Of a stretch of DNA of 56,711 bases, positions 42,523 through 51,155 are shown piece by piece. A program made the translations under genes and the position numbers. Numbering within the stretch: position 1 is the stretch's first letter; every line of letters begins with the position of its first letter. The stretch covers positions 1 through 56,711 of the forward strand of contig JAKFVH010000013.1 in assembly GCA_021732285.1 (NCBI GenBank), written 5' to 3'. This DNA comes from Reyranella sp. (GTDB lineage Bacteria > Pseudomonadota > Alphaproteobacteria > Reyranellales > Reyranellaceae). A model generated the notes under the pieces. The model was not told where the DNA came from. It ran no database searches and saw nothing but the letters and a program-made list of their open reading frames with translations.

Positions 42523-44220
42523 TCAGTTGCGCGCCTTCCTGCGCAACAAACGGCCCGGCAGGTTGCCCGTCGGCTCATTATCGCGCAACAGGACCTGGCC
42601 GTTGACGATGGTGGCGTGCATGCCGTCGCACTTCTGCTTCAGCCGCTTGGCGCCGGCCGGCAGGTCGCACGCGACCTCGGGCATGCGCGGGCCGACCGTG
42701 TCGGGATCGAACACGACGATGTCGGCCGCCAGGCCCTCGCGCAGGAGGCCGCGATCGTGGAAGCCGAACTGGGTGGCGGTGTCGTTGGTGATCAGCTTCA
42801 CCGCCTCCTCGAGCGTAAAAGCCTGCTTCTCGCGCACCCAGTGGCTCAAGAGATGCGTCTGCAGCGAGCTGTCCATGATCTGCGAGACATGGGCGCCGGA
42901 GTCGGAGAAGGTCACGACCGAGCGCGGATGCTTCATCAGCTCCAGTGCCTCGGCCTGGTCCTCGTTGGCGATCGGCTGGATCATGAAGAACTTGAGGTCG
43001 CGCTCCAGCGCCATGTCGATCATCAGATCGACGGGATGGGTGTTCTTCTGGCGCGCCAGCTCGGCCATGCTCTTGTGCGGGCCTGTCATGTCGGTCAAGG
43101 CATAGATCCAGTCCCACTTCGGCGGCCGCGCTTCCGCGCCGAGCACGACCGGGCCCTCGTAGGGTTTCGACGCGATCTCGACCAGCCTGCGGCGCTTGTC
43201 GGCGTCGAGCAGCCACTGCTTCTGCTCTCCGACCGGCAGCTTGCGCATGTCGCGCCACATTTCCCACTTGTCGAACGGCAACTGCGTTTCGAAGGAGAGC
43301 AGCACGTTCAGCGCCCGACTGTGCACCTGGGCGAACATGCGCCCGCCCTGCCGGCAGGTGCGCTCGATGATGTCGAAGGTGGTGCGCCAGCTGCCCGGAT
43401 TGGTGCGCCGGCTGAACAGGCCGAAGGTGATCGGCCGACCGCTCTCGATGGCGAGCTTGCTCAGCCCCTCATAGTAGGCGCGCGCCTTGTCGCCTTCGGC
43501 GCCGCGAGGCTCGCCCGCGACCTCCACCATGCCCGCGCCCATCGCCTTGACCAGCGTCTCGAACTCTTTCCAGGTGGCGAGACGGCTCGCCACCGGCTTG
43601 TCGTCCGAGGTCATATGGCTGGCGCTGCGCGTGGTCGAGAAGCCATGCGCGCCGGCCGCGATCGATTCCTTGGTGTGATGCACCATCGCCCTGAGATCGT
43701 CCTCGGTCGCCTCGTCGGTGAAGGCGCGCTGGCCCATCACGTAGGTGCGCAGCGCGCAGTGGCCCATGTAGCCCGCGTAGTTGATGCCCTTGGGCAGCGA
43801 CTCGAGAACATCGAGGAACTCGGGGAAGGTCTCCCAGCGCCACTTGATGCCGGCCTTCATGGCGGCGCGGCTGATGTCCTCGGCGCGCTCGAGGTTGCGC
43901 ATCACGAGGTCGGCCTCTTCCGCGCGGCAGGGCGCCAGGGTGAAGCCGCAATTGCCCATCAGCACCGTCGTCACGCCCTGGAAGCAGGAGCTGGTGCCGA
44001 TCGGGTCCCAGAAGATCTGCGCATCCATGTGGGTGTGGCCGTCGACGAAGCCCGGCGAGACGACGCGGCCCTCGGCGTCCATCGTCTCCTTGGCGGCGGC
44101 GCCGTTGATGCGGCCGATCTCGGCGATCTTGCCGTCCTTCACGCCGATATCTGCACGATAACGCGGTAGTCCGGACCCATCGACGATCATGCCGTTCCTG
44201 ACGACGAGGTCGAATGCCAT
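42523..44220 (-). CDS. Amidohydrolase, N-acyl-D-amino-acid deacylase type
   Basis: A 565-aa metal-dependent hydrolase of the D-aminoacylase group. The metal site starts with GHTHMDAQIFWDP. GNCGFTLAPC holds the conserved Cys, GHCALRTYVMG and GFSTTRS follow, and SDSGAHVSQIMD supplies the catalytic Asp near the C-terminus. It carries the N- and C-terminal beta-sandwich strands (LVVRNGMIVDGSGLP; ADIVVFDPDTVG). Family members release D-amino acids from acyl forms, but many are misnamed and act on dihydropyrimidine-like or other amides. It is divergent from the luciferase-like gene. Confidence 0.88.
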   Translation of the reverse strand: MAFDLVVRNGMIVDGSGLPRYRADIGVKDGKIAEIGRINGAAAKETMDAEGRVVSPGFVDGHTHMDAQIFWDPIGTSSCFQGVTTVLMGNCGFTLAPCRAEEADLVMRNLERAEDISRAAMKAGIKWRWETFPEFLDVLESLPKGINYAGYMGHCALRTYVMGQRAFTDEATEDDLRAMVHHTKESIAAGAHGFSTTRSASHMTSDDKPVASRLATWKEFETLVKAMGAGMVEVAGEPRGAEGDKARAYYEGLSKLAIESGRPITFGLFSRRTNPGSWRTTFDIIERTCRQGGRMFAQVHSRALNVLLSFETQLPFDKWEMWRDMRKLPVGEQKQWLLDADKRRRLVEIASKPYEGPVVLGAEARPPKWDWIYALTDMTGPHKSMAELARQKNTHPVDLMIDMALERDLKFFMIQPIANEDQAEALELMKHPRSVVTFSDSGAHVSQIMDSSLQTHLLSHWVREKQAFTLEEAVKLITNDTATQFGFHDRGLLREGLAADIVVFDPDTVGPRMPEVACDLPAGAKRLKQKCDGMHATIVNGQVLLRDNEPTGNLPGRLLRRKARN

Positions 44221-44333
44221 GGCGATCCTCCGGCTATTTGCCCAACCGTACCCTTCCGCAGAGTGGGGTCAATCGCTGGCGAGCGCATGGCTGCCGTCCT
44301 AGGATCGCAAACAACAAGGAAGCGTGAGGAAAC

Positions 44334-45401
44334 ATGGAATTCGGCGTCCTTTTCACATCGCATCCAAATCCCCAGGAGGAGCCTTATCCCCATCGCGACG
44401 TGCATGCGCGCACGACCGACGAGGTCATCGAGGCCGAGCGCCTGGGCTACGACACGGCCTGGATCGCCGAGCACCACTTCGCCACCAGCTACGGCATCAT
44501 GCCGGACTGCTTTGCCTACATGGCCTATCTCGCGGCCAAGACCAGCCGCATCAAGATCGGCGCCGCCGTCATCACCTTGCCGCTCTACGACCCGATCCGC
44601 GTGGTCGAGAACACCTCGTTCGTCGATATTCTCTCGAACGGCCGCGTGCGGCTGGGCGTCGGCTCGGGCTACCGGCCCTACGAATTCGAGGGGCTGGGCC
44701 GCGACTTCGACAATCGCCGCGACATCGTCGAGGAATCGATCGGCCTGATGTTCGATGCCTGGCACCGGCACCGCTGGGACCACAAGGGCAAGTACTACAA
44801 GGGCACCGTCAAGGAGCCCTACGAGATGCTGCCGCATCCCATCCAGATGCCGCATCCGCCGCTCTACATGGCGGACGGCACCGACCGCTCGATCGGCTAC
44901 AGCGGCCGCAATGGCTTCGGCCTGATGCTGTCGACGCTCCCAAGCGTCGAGACGCTGGCGGCGCAGACAGCCCTCTATAAGCGCGAGCTCGCCACGGCGT
45001 CGGCCGAGCGGCGCAAGAACCCGGCGGCGGGCGAGATCGACATCGCCCGCTGGGTCTATATCGCTGATACCGACCAACAGGCGCGCGCCGAGACCGAGGA
45101 GGCGATCGTGCGCCACATCTCGCATTTCGGCGGCTCGGGCACGGGCGGCTATCTCGGCTCGGTCTCCGAGAAGGGCAGCGCCATCAAGTACGACGACCTC
45201 GCCTCGACCCTGCTGCATGGCTCGGCCGAGACGGTGATCGCCCGCCTGCGCGAGATTGAGGCGCGCACCGGCATGACCTCGCTGCTGCTGCACTATCCGC
45301 CCTACTACGGGCGCGAGAAGACGATGAAGAGCCTGAAATTGTTCGCCGAGCGCGTCATCCCGGCCTTCCGTCCGCCGGCGCGGCGGGCAGCGGCGGAGTG
45401 A
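44334..45401 (+). CDS. LLM-class (luciferase-like) flavin-dependent monooxygenase
   Basis: A 355-aa TIM-barrel flavoenzyme. EAERLGYDTAWIAEHHFATSYG is the typical alkanal-monooxygenase-like start, with VITLPLYDPIRVVENTSFVDILSNGRVRLGVGSGYRPYEF as the core motif. The ATG follows GAGGAAAC. A GTGA overlap couples it to the EamA transporter gene. The substrate is unknown. The family oxidises aliphatic and aromatic compounds with FMNH2, and some members use F420. Confidence 0.88.
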   Translation: MEFGVLFTSHPNPQEEPYPHRDVHARTTDEVIEAERLGYDTAWIAEHHFATSYGIMPDCFAYMAYLAAKTSRIKIGAAVITLPLYDPIRVVENTSFVDILSNGRVRLGVGSGYRPYEFEGLGRDFDNRRDIVEESIGLMFDAWHRHRWDHKGKYYKGTVKEPYEMLPHPIQMPHPPLYMADGTDRSIGYSGRNGFGLMLSTLPSVETLAAQTALYKRELATASAERRKNPAAGEIDIARWVYIADTDQQARAETEEAIVRHISHFGGSGTGGYLGSVSEKGSAIKYDDLASTLLHGSAETVIARLREIEARTGMTSLLLHYPPYYGREKTMKSLKLFAERVIPAFRPPARRAAAE

Positions 45402-46276
45402 CGGCGGGCGCCGGCGCTGCGCGATCCAACAACGCGCTGGGAGCCCTTTTCATCCTGCTGGCGACGCTGTGCTACGCCAGCATGGACGCGATCAGCAAAT
45501 TCCTGGTGACCGACTATGGGGTCATCCAGATCATGTGGGTGCGCTGCGCACTGATCTTCCTGTTCAGCTGGATCATCGTGCGCCGCCAGGGGCTGGTAAA
45601 AGCGCTGCGATCGGAGCGGCCGTGGCTGCAGTTCACGCGTTCGCTGATCCTGCTGATCGAAAGCGCCATCTTCGTGCTCGCCTTCCGCTACCTGCCGCTC
45701 GCCGATGCGCACGCTCTTGGGGCGACGTCGCCGCTGATCGTCATCGCTCTCGGCGTGCTGTTCCTGGGCGAAAAGGCGGGGCTGGCGCGCTGGCTGGCCG
45801 TCGCCGCGGGCTTCTGTGGCGTCCTGCTGATCATCCAGCCCGGCCTGCGCACCGTCGACTGGCCGGTGCTGCTGCCGCTCGGCGGCTCGGTGCTGTGGGC
45901 GGCCTACCAGATCCTGACCCGCCTGGCCGCGCGGCGCGATTCGCCCGACACGTCGCTGATCTGGGCGGCGGTGGTGCCTTTGATCGCCACCACCTTCGTC
46001 GGACCGATCGGCTGGCAATGGCCCACCGTCACGGCATGGATCCTGATGGCGCTGATCTCGGCGATCGGCGCGGTGGGGAACTACGCGATGATCAAGGCGC
46101 TCGACTATGCCGAGGCCGGCGCCGTGCAGCCCTACAACTACACGCTGCTGGTGTGGGCAACGGTGCTGAGCGTCGTGGTCTTCGGCGACATTCCCGACGG
46201 CTGGACCATTTTAGGCGCGGCCATCGTCGTGGCGAGCGGCCTCTATACCTGGCACCACGACCGGCGCGCTGCCTAA
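45398..46276 (+). CDS. EamA/DMT-family transporter
   Basis: A 292-aa membrane protein with ten predicted helices in two EamA halves. The first begins ALGALFILLATLCYASMDAISKFLV, and the repeat's conserved end is ALGVLFLGEKAG. The second half closes ATVLSVVVFGDIPDGWTILGAAIVV. Its GTG start overlaps the stop of the luciferase-like gene. Family members export amino acids, nucleosides or other metabolites. The end overlaps the convergent SDR gene by 4 bases. Confidence 0.88.
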   Translation: MTAGAGAARSNNALGALFILLATLCYASMDAISKFLVTDYGVIQIMWVRCALIFLFSWIIVRRQGLVKALRSERPWLQFTRSLILLIESAIFVLAFRYLPLADAHALGATSPLIVIALGVLFLGEKAGLARWLAVAAGFCGVLLIIQPGLRTVDWPVLLPLGGSVLWAAYQILTRLAARRDSPDTSLIWAAVVPLIATTFVGPIGWQWPTVTAWILMALISAIGAVGNYAMIKALDYAEAGAVQPYNYTLLVWATVLSVVVFGDIPDGWTILGAAIVVASGLYTWHHDRRAA

Positions 46277-47061
46277 CGCGGCCACGCCCGCAACGCGACC
46301 AGCCCGCCATCGATCGGCAGCAGCACGCCGGTCACCCAGCGCGATTCGTCGGAGGCGAGATAGACCGCGCCATAGGCGATGTCCCACGCCGTGCCTTCGG
46401 TCTGCATGGGCACCATGTTCTTGCGCCGCTCGCGCGCCTCGGCGCCCAGGTGCGCCACCATCGGCGTGTGCACCGAGCCCACGATGATGCAGTTGGCGCG
46501 GATGTTCTGCGTCGCATAGTCGGCCGCCACCGACTGGGTGAAGCCGTGCAAACCGGCCTTGGCCGTCGAATAGGCGACCGCGCCGGCGCTGCCCATCAGG
46601 CCGACCGCGCCCGCGATGGACGACACCATGATGATCGAGCCGCCGCCGCCCTTCTTCATCTCCGGGATGCAGTACTTGGTGCACAGCATGGTGGTGGTGA
46701 GGTTGGCCTCCAGCACCTTGTGCCAGTCGGCCGGCGTCACCGTCTCGGGCGTCCCCGGCGCGCCCACGCCGACATTGTTGTGCAGGATGTCGAGCCGGCC
46801 GTAGGTCTTTGCGGCGAACCTGGCCATCGCCTCGGCCGCGTCGGCCTGGGCGACATCGCCGGCAAAGACCGAAGCCTCGCCGCCCTCGTCCTTGATCTGC
46901 TTGGCCAGTTTCTCGGCACGCTCGGCGCTGCGATTGACCAGCACCACCCTGGCGCCCTCGCGGGCGAACATGATGGCGGTCGCCATGCCGTTGCCCACAC
47001 CCTCGCCGCGCGGCGCCGCGCCGGTCACCACCGCCACCTTGCCTGCCAGCCGTCCGGCCAT
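46273..47061 (-). CDS. SDR family oxidoreductase
   Basis: A 262-aa short-chain dehydrogenase. The cofactor loop is longer than usual, TGAAPRGEGVGNGMA, instead of TGxxxGIG. HNNVGVG replaces NNAG, the catalytic Ser is in IMVSSIAGAVG and Tyr-Lys in AYSTAKAGL. The C-terminus reads WVTGVLLPIDGGLVAL. GGGGGAGAGA precedes the ATG. It is divergent from the GFA gene. Confidence 0.87.
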   Translation of the reverse strand: MAGRLAGKVAVVTGAAPRGEGVGNGMATAIMFAREGARVVLVNRSAERAEKLAKQIKDEGGEASVFAGDVAQADAAEAMARFAAKTYGRLDILHNNVGVGAPGTPETVTPADWHKVLEANLTTTMLCTKYCIPEMKKGGGGSIIMVSSIAGAVGLMGSAGAVAYSTAKAGLHGFTQSVAADYATQNIRANCIIVGSVHTPMVAHLGAEARERRKNMVPMQTEGTAWDIAYGAVYLASDESRWVTGVLLPIDGGLVALRAWPR

Positions 47062-47118
47062 TTCTCTCCCCCTCGCCTAGTGCTATTTCAAGCCGAGCTT
47101 AGCGGGAGGACCGATATC

Positions 47119-47598
47119 GTGGCCAGCAACCAGATCCATGAAGGCGGCTGCACCTGCCGCCATGTGCGCTATCGCATGACCGGCAAGCCGTTGTTCGTGA
47201 ATTGCTGCCACTGCCGCTGGTGCCAACGCGAAACCGGCTCGGCCTTCGTCATCAACGCCGTGATCGAAGCGGACCGTGTCGAGCTGCTGGCGGGCGAGCC
47301 GGAAATGGTCCTGACGCCGTCAGCGAGCGGCAAGGGCCAGAAAATCTGGCGCTGCCCCAGATGCCGCATCGCGGTGTGGAGCAACTATTCGGGCGCCGGC
47401 GACGTCATGCGCTTCGTGCGCGTCGGCACGCTCGACAATCCCGATGCCCTGCCGCCCAACGCGCACATCTTCACCATGTCCAAGCAGCCCTGGGTCGTCC
47501 TGCCCGAAGGCGCGACTGTCGTCCCCGAGTTCTACGACATGAGCAAGACCTGGCCGGCCGAAAGCCTGGAGCGGCGGAAGGCGATAAAGCGAGACTGA
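47119..47598 (+). CDS. GFA family (glutathione-dependent formaldehyde-activating-like) zinc protein
   Basis: A 159-aa protein with the zinc-binding cysteine pattern GCTCRHVRY, NCCHCRWCQRETGSAF and WRCPRCRIAVWS. The start is GTG, with GGGAGGA eight bases upstream. Family members were linked to S-hydroxymethylglutathione formation, but most are uncharacterised. It ends 3 bases before the RraA-like gene and is probably co-transcribed with it. Confidence 0.87.
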   Translation: MASNQIHEGGCTCRHVRYRMTGKPLFVNCCHCRWCQRETGSAFVINAVIEADRVELLAGEPEMVLTPSASGKGQKIWRCPRCRIAVWSNYSGAGDVMRFVRVGTLDNPDALPPNAHIFTMSKQPWVVLPEGATVVPEFYDMSKTWPAESLERRKAIKRD

Positions 47599-47601
47599 TC
47601 G

Positions 47602-48174
47602 ATGGCGCTGGCCCCGGCCACCCGCGACAAGCTGATCTCCGTCGGCACGGCCCGCGTCGCTGCGGCGCTCGCCAGGCATGGCCTGCGGCGGCAATCGCTG
47701 TCGGGGCTGCGGCCGCTCTCGCCCTTCCAGGATGCCATGGCCGGCGCGGCCGCCACGGCGATCGACGCCTGCCCGCCGGGCGGCGTTCTCACCATGGAGG
47801 GCAGCGTGACGTCGGCGCCGGTGGCGCTCCTCGTGCGGCGCAAGGTGGCCGGAATCGTCAGCAACAGCTCCCTGCGCAACGCCGCGGATATCGCGCGTAC
47901 CGGATTGCCAGCCTGGCAAAGGCTCTCCGGTCCGCCGGCAAAGCCGCTACCGATCGAAGCCCGCGACGTCCTGTTCGGCGACCGCGCTGGCCTGCTCGTC
48001 ATCCCGGCCAGCCTCGCCGACCAGGTCGCCGAAGAAGCGGCCGAGGCGATGGCCTACGAGGAATTCGTCGCCGAGCAGGTGGACTCGGGCGGCGGCGTCT
48101 ACGGCCTGCACATCCCGAGCGGCGAGCACGCGCGCCGCGCCTTCGCCGCCTGGCGGCGCATCAGGGGCCGCTGA
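47602..48174 (+). CDS. RraA-family protein with altered active-site residues
   Basis: A 190-aa RraA-fold protein. Where active aldolases have a G-x-R-D segment this reads SNSSLRNAADI (Asp to Asn), and the GDxDG loop is FGDRAGLLVIP (Asp to Ala). Compare the intact residues of the paralogue at 5806-6510. Loss of the aldolase acidic residues suggests a non-aldolase role, such as a regulatory RraA function, or decay. It follows the GFA gene by 3 bases. Confidence 0.82.
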   Translation: MALAPATRDKLISVGTARVAAALARHGLRRQSLSGLRPLSPFQDAMAGAAATAIDACPPGGVLTMEGSVTSAPVALLVRRKVAGIVSNSSLRNAADIARTGLPAWQRLSGPPAKPLPIEARDVLFGDRAGLLVIPASLADQVAEEAAEAMAYEEFVAEQVDSGGGVYGLHIPSGEHARRAFAAWRRIRGR

Positions 48175-48628
48175 CAAGACTCCAGTCACTTACGCTTGAC
48201 CCGTATCAGCACTTCAGTTATATTCAGAACCACCCGCCCTCCAGGCGGCGTCGCTCTTTGCATCGTTCATCCGAAGTCCCTCGCGCACGGTTGGCGTCGC
48301 GCCGGCCTTCTCCTGCGTTCGAAATCCAATGGCGAAACTTGCGTAACTATCCAAATTCGTCTGAGAGCCCCATTCATAGTAGGTCGGCTTCCGGGGCCCA
48401 CTACCATCTCCGGCGGACATACCGGGAATGCCGCAAAATCCCCAGCGATGACGGCGTTGCATGCACTTGACCTTCGACTTGCCGTGCCGAGGAAGGCGCA
48501 TTGTCGTTCCTGTCGCTGTTCAGGCGACAGTGCCGGACACCTGCAACGCCGCAAGCATCAGAGGCGTCAATGGCTTGCGACGATTTCCCGAGACGCGCAA
48601 CGAACGCGATCCCGTTCGGGAAAACGCT
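48175..48628. other. Gene-free interval of lower GC content
   Basis: This 454-base stretch shows no convincing gene. A minus-strand frame (48214-48501) has no ribosome site or known motif. A hairpin CTGTCGC-TGTTCAG-GCGACAG is at 48510-48530 and a small stem CCGCC-CTCCA-GGCGG near 48230. Composition is lower in G+C than the flanks, so it may be decayed or acquired DNA. Confidence 0.5.
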
Positions 48629-49090
48629 CTACTGCAGCCGGCTGAGATCGACGACCAGGGCCGCGACGTTGCGGGTGCCGATGCCGATGATGAGGATGTC
48701 GGTATCGACGCGCATGTACTGATGGCCGGCCGGCGACGGCGACAGCTTGGCGATCAGGCCGGGCGGCGGCGCGTCGGCCTTCATGCCGTCGGGCAATGGC
48801 TGGTCGAGCCGCCAGGGCTTAGTCGGCATGGCGGCCGGCGCGCCACAGGCCTTGTCCTTTCGCACCAGCGGCGCCGGGCAGCGGCCGGCGGCGATCTCGT
48901 CGCGGTAGTAGGCAAAGGCGGCGTCGCGGTCGCGCTGCGACACGACCATGTTCAGCGTCGGCAGCGGCGTGTCCTTGGCCGGCGGCTTCGTCTGCTGCGC
49001 CGGGGCCGGAGCGGCAGGCCGGGCTGGCGGCGTCTGGGCGGTGGCGGGCAGCGCGAGCAAAGCCACGAGAACGATCGGAACAACGCGCAT
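48629..49090 (-). CDS. Secreted small protein with Pro/Ala-rich linker, unknown function
   Basis: A 153-aa protein with signal peptide MRVVPIVLVALLALPATAQ, then a low-complexity Pro-Ala-Gln-Lys linker (20-45), then a domain with RDRDAAFAYYRDEIAAGRCPAPLVRKDKACG holding two cysteines. I do not recognise the family. The start lies 2 bases beyond the stop of the epoxide-hydrolase gene, so it is likely the third gene of that operon. Probably periplasmic. Confidence 0.65.
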   Translation of the reverse strand: MRVVPIVLVALLALPATAQTPPARPAAPAPAQQTKPPAKDTPLPTLNMVVSQRDRDAAFAYYRDEIAAGRCPAPLVRKDKACGAPAAMPTKPWRLDQPLPDGMKADAPPPGLIAKLSPSPAGHQYMRVDTDILIIGIGTRNVAALVVDLSRLQ

Positions 49091-49092
49091 GT

Positions 49093-50118
49093 CTAGCTCT
49101 GCCAATAGCCGGGAAGCTTGGTTGCCAGCCATCTTGCCAGAGCGCCGTTCACCGCCACCGGCTGCTCCTGCGCCATCCAGTGGCCCGAGTGGACCACGAC
49201 CTCGGTGAGCTGGGCGCAGTCGCGGCGCATCGGCTCGGCGAGCCGCGAGGTCATGGTCTCGCAGGTGACGTCGTAGGCGCCGTGCAGGAACAGCACGGGC
49301 ATGGCGAGCCTGCCGCCGTTCGGCGCGCGGCTCGCGTAGGCGGCATTGGCCTTGTGGTTCATGTACCAGGAGTCCGGCCCGAAGAAGCCATTGCGCGTCA
49401 GCGCCGCGGTGTAGGCGTCCAGGTCCTGCTCGGTGATCACGTCGGGATCGCGCGGAAAATCGGGGAAGCCCGCCGGCCCGGCCCAGCCGCCGTTCTTGCG
49501 CACCGAGGCCGTGCGGCTCGGCTTGCCGGCCGACTCGGGATCGCCCTTGCGGAACAGCGCCTTCACCGTGTTGCGGATGTTGCCCTCGAAGCCCTTGCAG
49601 GCCTTGTCGAAGCTCTCCTCGTAGAAGAACTGGTAGTCCCACTGCCCGGCCGGGAACTCCACCTCGGGATAGACCTTGCGGTCGACCAGGCCGACCACGC
49701 TGTCGAGCGTGAATCCCGTGGCGAGATAGGGCACGCAGAGGCTGGCCACGCCCGCCGTCTTGTCGGCGTGGTGCGCGGCGATGTTCCAGACCACCGGGCT
49801 GCCCCAGTCGTGGCCGATCCACACCGCCTTGTCGCGACCGAGCGAGGCCAAAAGCTCGATCATGTCCTGGACGATCTGCTCCTGGGCGAAGTCCTCGTGC
49901 CGCGTGTAAGTGTTCGACCGACCGTAGCCGCGCATGTCGGGCGCGATGCAGCGGAAGCCAAGCGCCGCCATCGCCGGCAACTGATGGCGCCAGGACAGCG
50001 AGAGCTCCGGCCAGCCATGGCAGAAGATCAGCAATGGCCCGCTCTCGGGCCCGCAGGCGAGATAGCCCGTGGTGTGGCGGGCCGTCTTGAGCGTGTGTTC
50101 AGTGACCGGAAACGTCAT
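49093..50118 (-). CDS. Alpha/beta hydrolase, epoxide-hydrolase type (tandem copy 1)
   Basis: A 341-aa enzyme of the epoxide hydrolase / haloalkane dehalogenase group. HGWPE (34-38) is the oxyanion-hole motif, Asp104 in IGHDWGSP the nucleophile, HGAYDVTCE holds the likely acid and SGHWMAQEQP the catalytic His. It is a close paralogue of the next gene upstream, with the same length and many identical blocks. Its ATG overlaps that gene's stop as ATGA. The substrate is probably an epoxide of an unsaturated or aromatic compound, given the FAD monooxygenase nearby. Confidence 0.9.
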   Translation of the reverse strand: MTFPVTEHTLKTARHTTGYLACGPESGPLLIFCHGWPELSLSWRHQLPAMAALGFRCIAPDMRGYGRSNTYTRHEDFAQEQIVQDMIELLASLGRDKAVWIGHDWGSPVVWNIAAHHADKTAGVASLCVPYLATGFTLDSVVGLVDRKVYPEVEFPAGQWDYQFFYEESFDKACKGFEGNIRNTVKALFRKGDPESAGKPSRTASVRKNGGWAGPAGFPDFPRDPDVITEQDLDAYTAALTRNGFFGPDSWYMNHKANAAYASRAPNGGRLAMPVLFLHGAYDVTCETMTSRLAEPMRRDCAQLTEVVVHSGHWMAQEQPVAVNGALARWLATKLPGYWQS

Positions 50119-51140
50119 GCCGCACTCCAATAATCGGGCAGTTTCGCCGCCAGCCATCTGGCGAGGGCCGCGTTCACCGCCACCGGCTGCTCCTGCGCCA
50201 TCCAGTGGCCCGACTTCACCACCACTTCGGCGAGATCTTTGCAATCGCCGCGCATCGGCTCGGCGAAACGCGAATTCACGGTCTCGCAGGTCGTGTCGTA
50301 GGCGCCGTGCAGGAACAGCACCGGCATCGACAGCTTGGGCGATCTCGCCTGCCTGGAATACTGGCCGTTCGCCTTGTGGTTCATGTACCAGGCGTTCGGC
50401 CCGAAGAAGCCGTTGCGCGTCAGCGCCGCAGTATAGGCTTCGAGATCCTGCTCGGTGATGACGTCAGGATCGCGCAGCACGTCGGGGCAGGCGCCGCCGC
50501 CGAACCAGCCGCCGTTCTTGCGCACCGATGCGGTCGCGGCGGGCTTGCCGACGGCAGCCGGATTGCCCTTGCGGAACATCGCCTTCACGACGTTGCGGAT
50601 ATTGGCTTCGAAGTCGCGCTGCGCCTTGTCGAAGTTCTCTACATAGAAATAGTGATAGTCCCACTGGCCGACCGGGTAGAGGTCGGCGGGATAGACCGAG
50701 CGATCGACCAGGGCCAGGCGGTTTTCTACGGAGTTGCCGGCGGCGATGTAGGGCACGCACAGGCTCGCCACGCCCACCGTCTTGTCGGGATGGTGCGAGG
50801 CCACGTTCCACACCACGGAGCTCCCCCAGTCGTGGCCGATCCACACCGCCTTGTCGCGGCCGAGCGAGGCTAAAAGCTCCAGCATGTCCTCGACGATCAG
50901 TTCCTGGCCAAAATCCTCGTGGCGCGCATAGGTGCTCGAGCGGCCGTAGCCGCGCATGTCGGGCGCGATGCAGCGAAAGCCCAGCGCCGCCATGGCCGGC
51001 AGCTGGTGCCGCCACGACAGCGAGAGCTCGGGCCAGCCGTGGCAGAAGATCAGCAGCGGACCCTTTTCCGCTCCGCAGGCGAGGTAGCCCGTGGTGTGGC
51101 GGGCGGTCTTGACGGTGTGTTCGGTGACCGGGAATGTCAT
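50115..51140 (-). CDS. Alpha/beta hydrolase, epoxide-hydrolase type (tandem copy 2)
   Basis: A 341-aa paralogue of the gene that follows it. The first 68 residues are nearly identical between copies, while 130-190 (cap domain entry, PYIAAGNSVENRLALVDRSVYP against PYLATGFTLDSVVGLVDRKVYP) and 215-230 differ most. That places divergence around the substrate pocket. Nucleophile Asp104 (GHDWGSS), HGAYDTTCE and SGHWMAQEQP are intact. It heads the operon and is divergent from a crotonase gene, 15 bases away. Confidence 0.9.
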   Translation of the reverse strand: MTFPVTEHTVKTARHTTGYLACGAEKGPLLIFCHGWPELSLSWRHQLPAMAALGFRCIAPDMRGYGRSSTYARHEDFGQELIVEDMLELLASLGRDKAVWIGHDWGSSVVWNVASHHPDKTVGVASLCVPYIAAGNSVENRLALVDRSVYPADLYPVGQWDYHYFYVENFDKAQRDFEANIRNVVKAMFRKGNPAAVGKPAATASVRKNGGWFGGGACPDVLRDPDVITEQDLEAYTAALTRNGFFGPNAWYMNHKANGQYSRQARSPKLSMPVLFLHGAYDTTCETVNSRFAEPMRGDCKDLAEVVVKSGHWMAQEQPVAVNAALARWLAAKLPDYWSAA

Positions 51141-51155
51141 GGCATGGAGGCTTCC

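Noticed and set aside
48214-48501. 95-codon minus-strand frame in the gap after the second RraA-like gene
   Set aside because: Composition is partly protein-like, but there is no ribosome site, motif or neighbour support.
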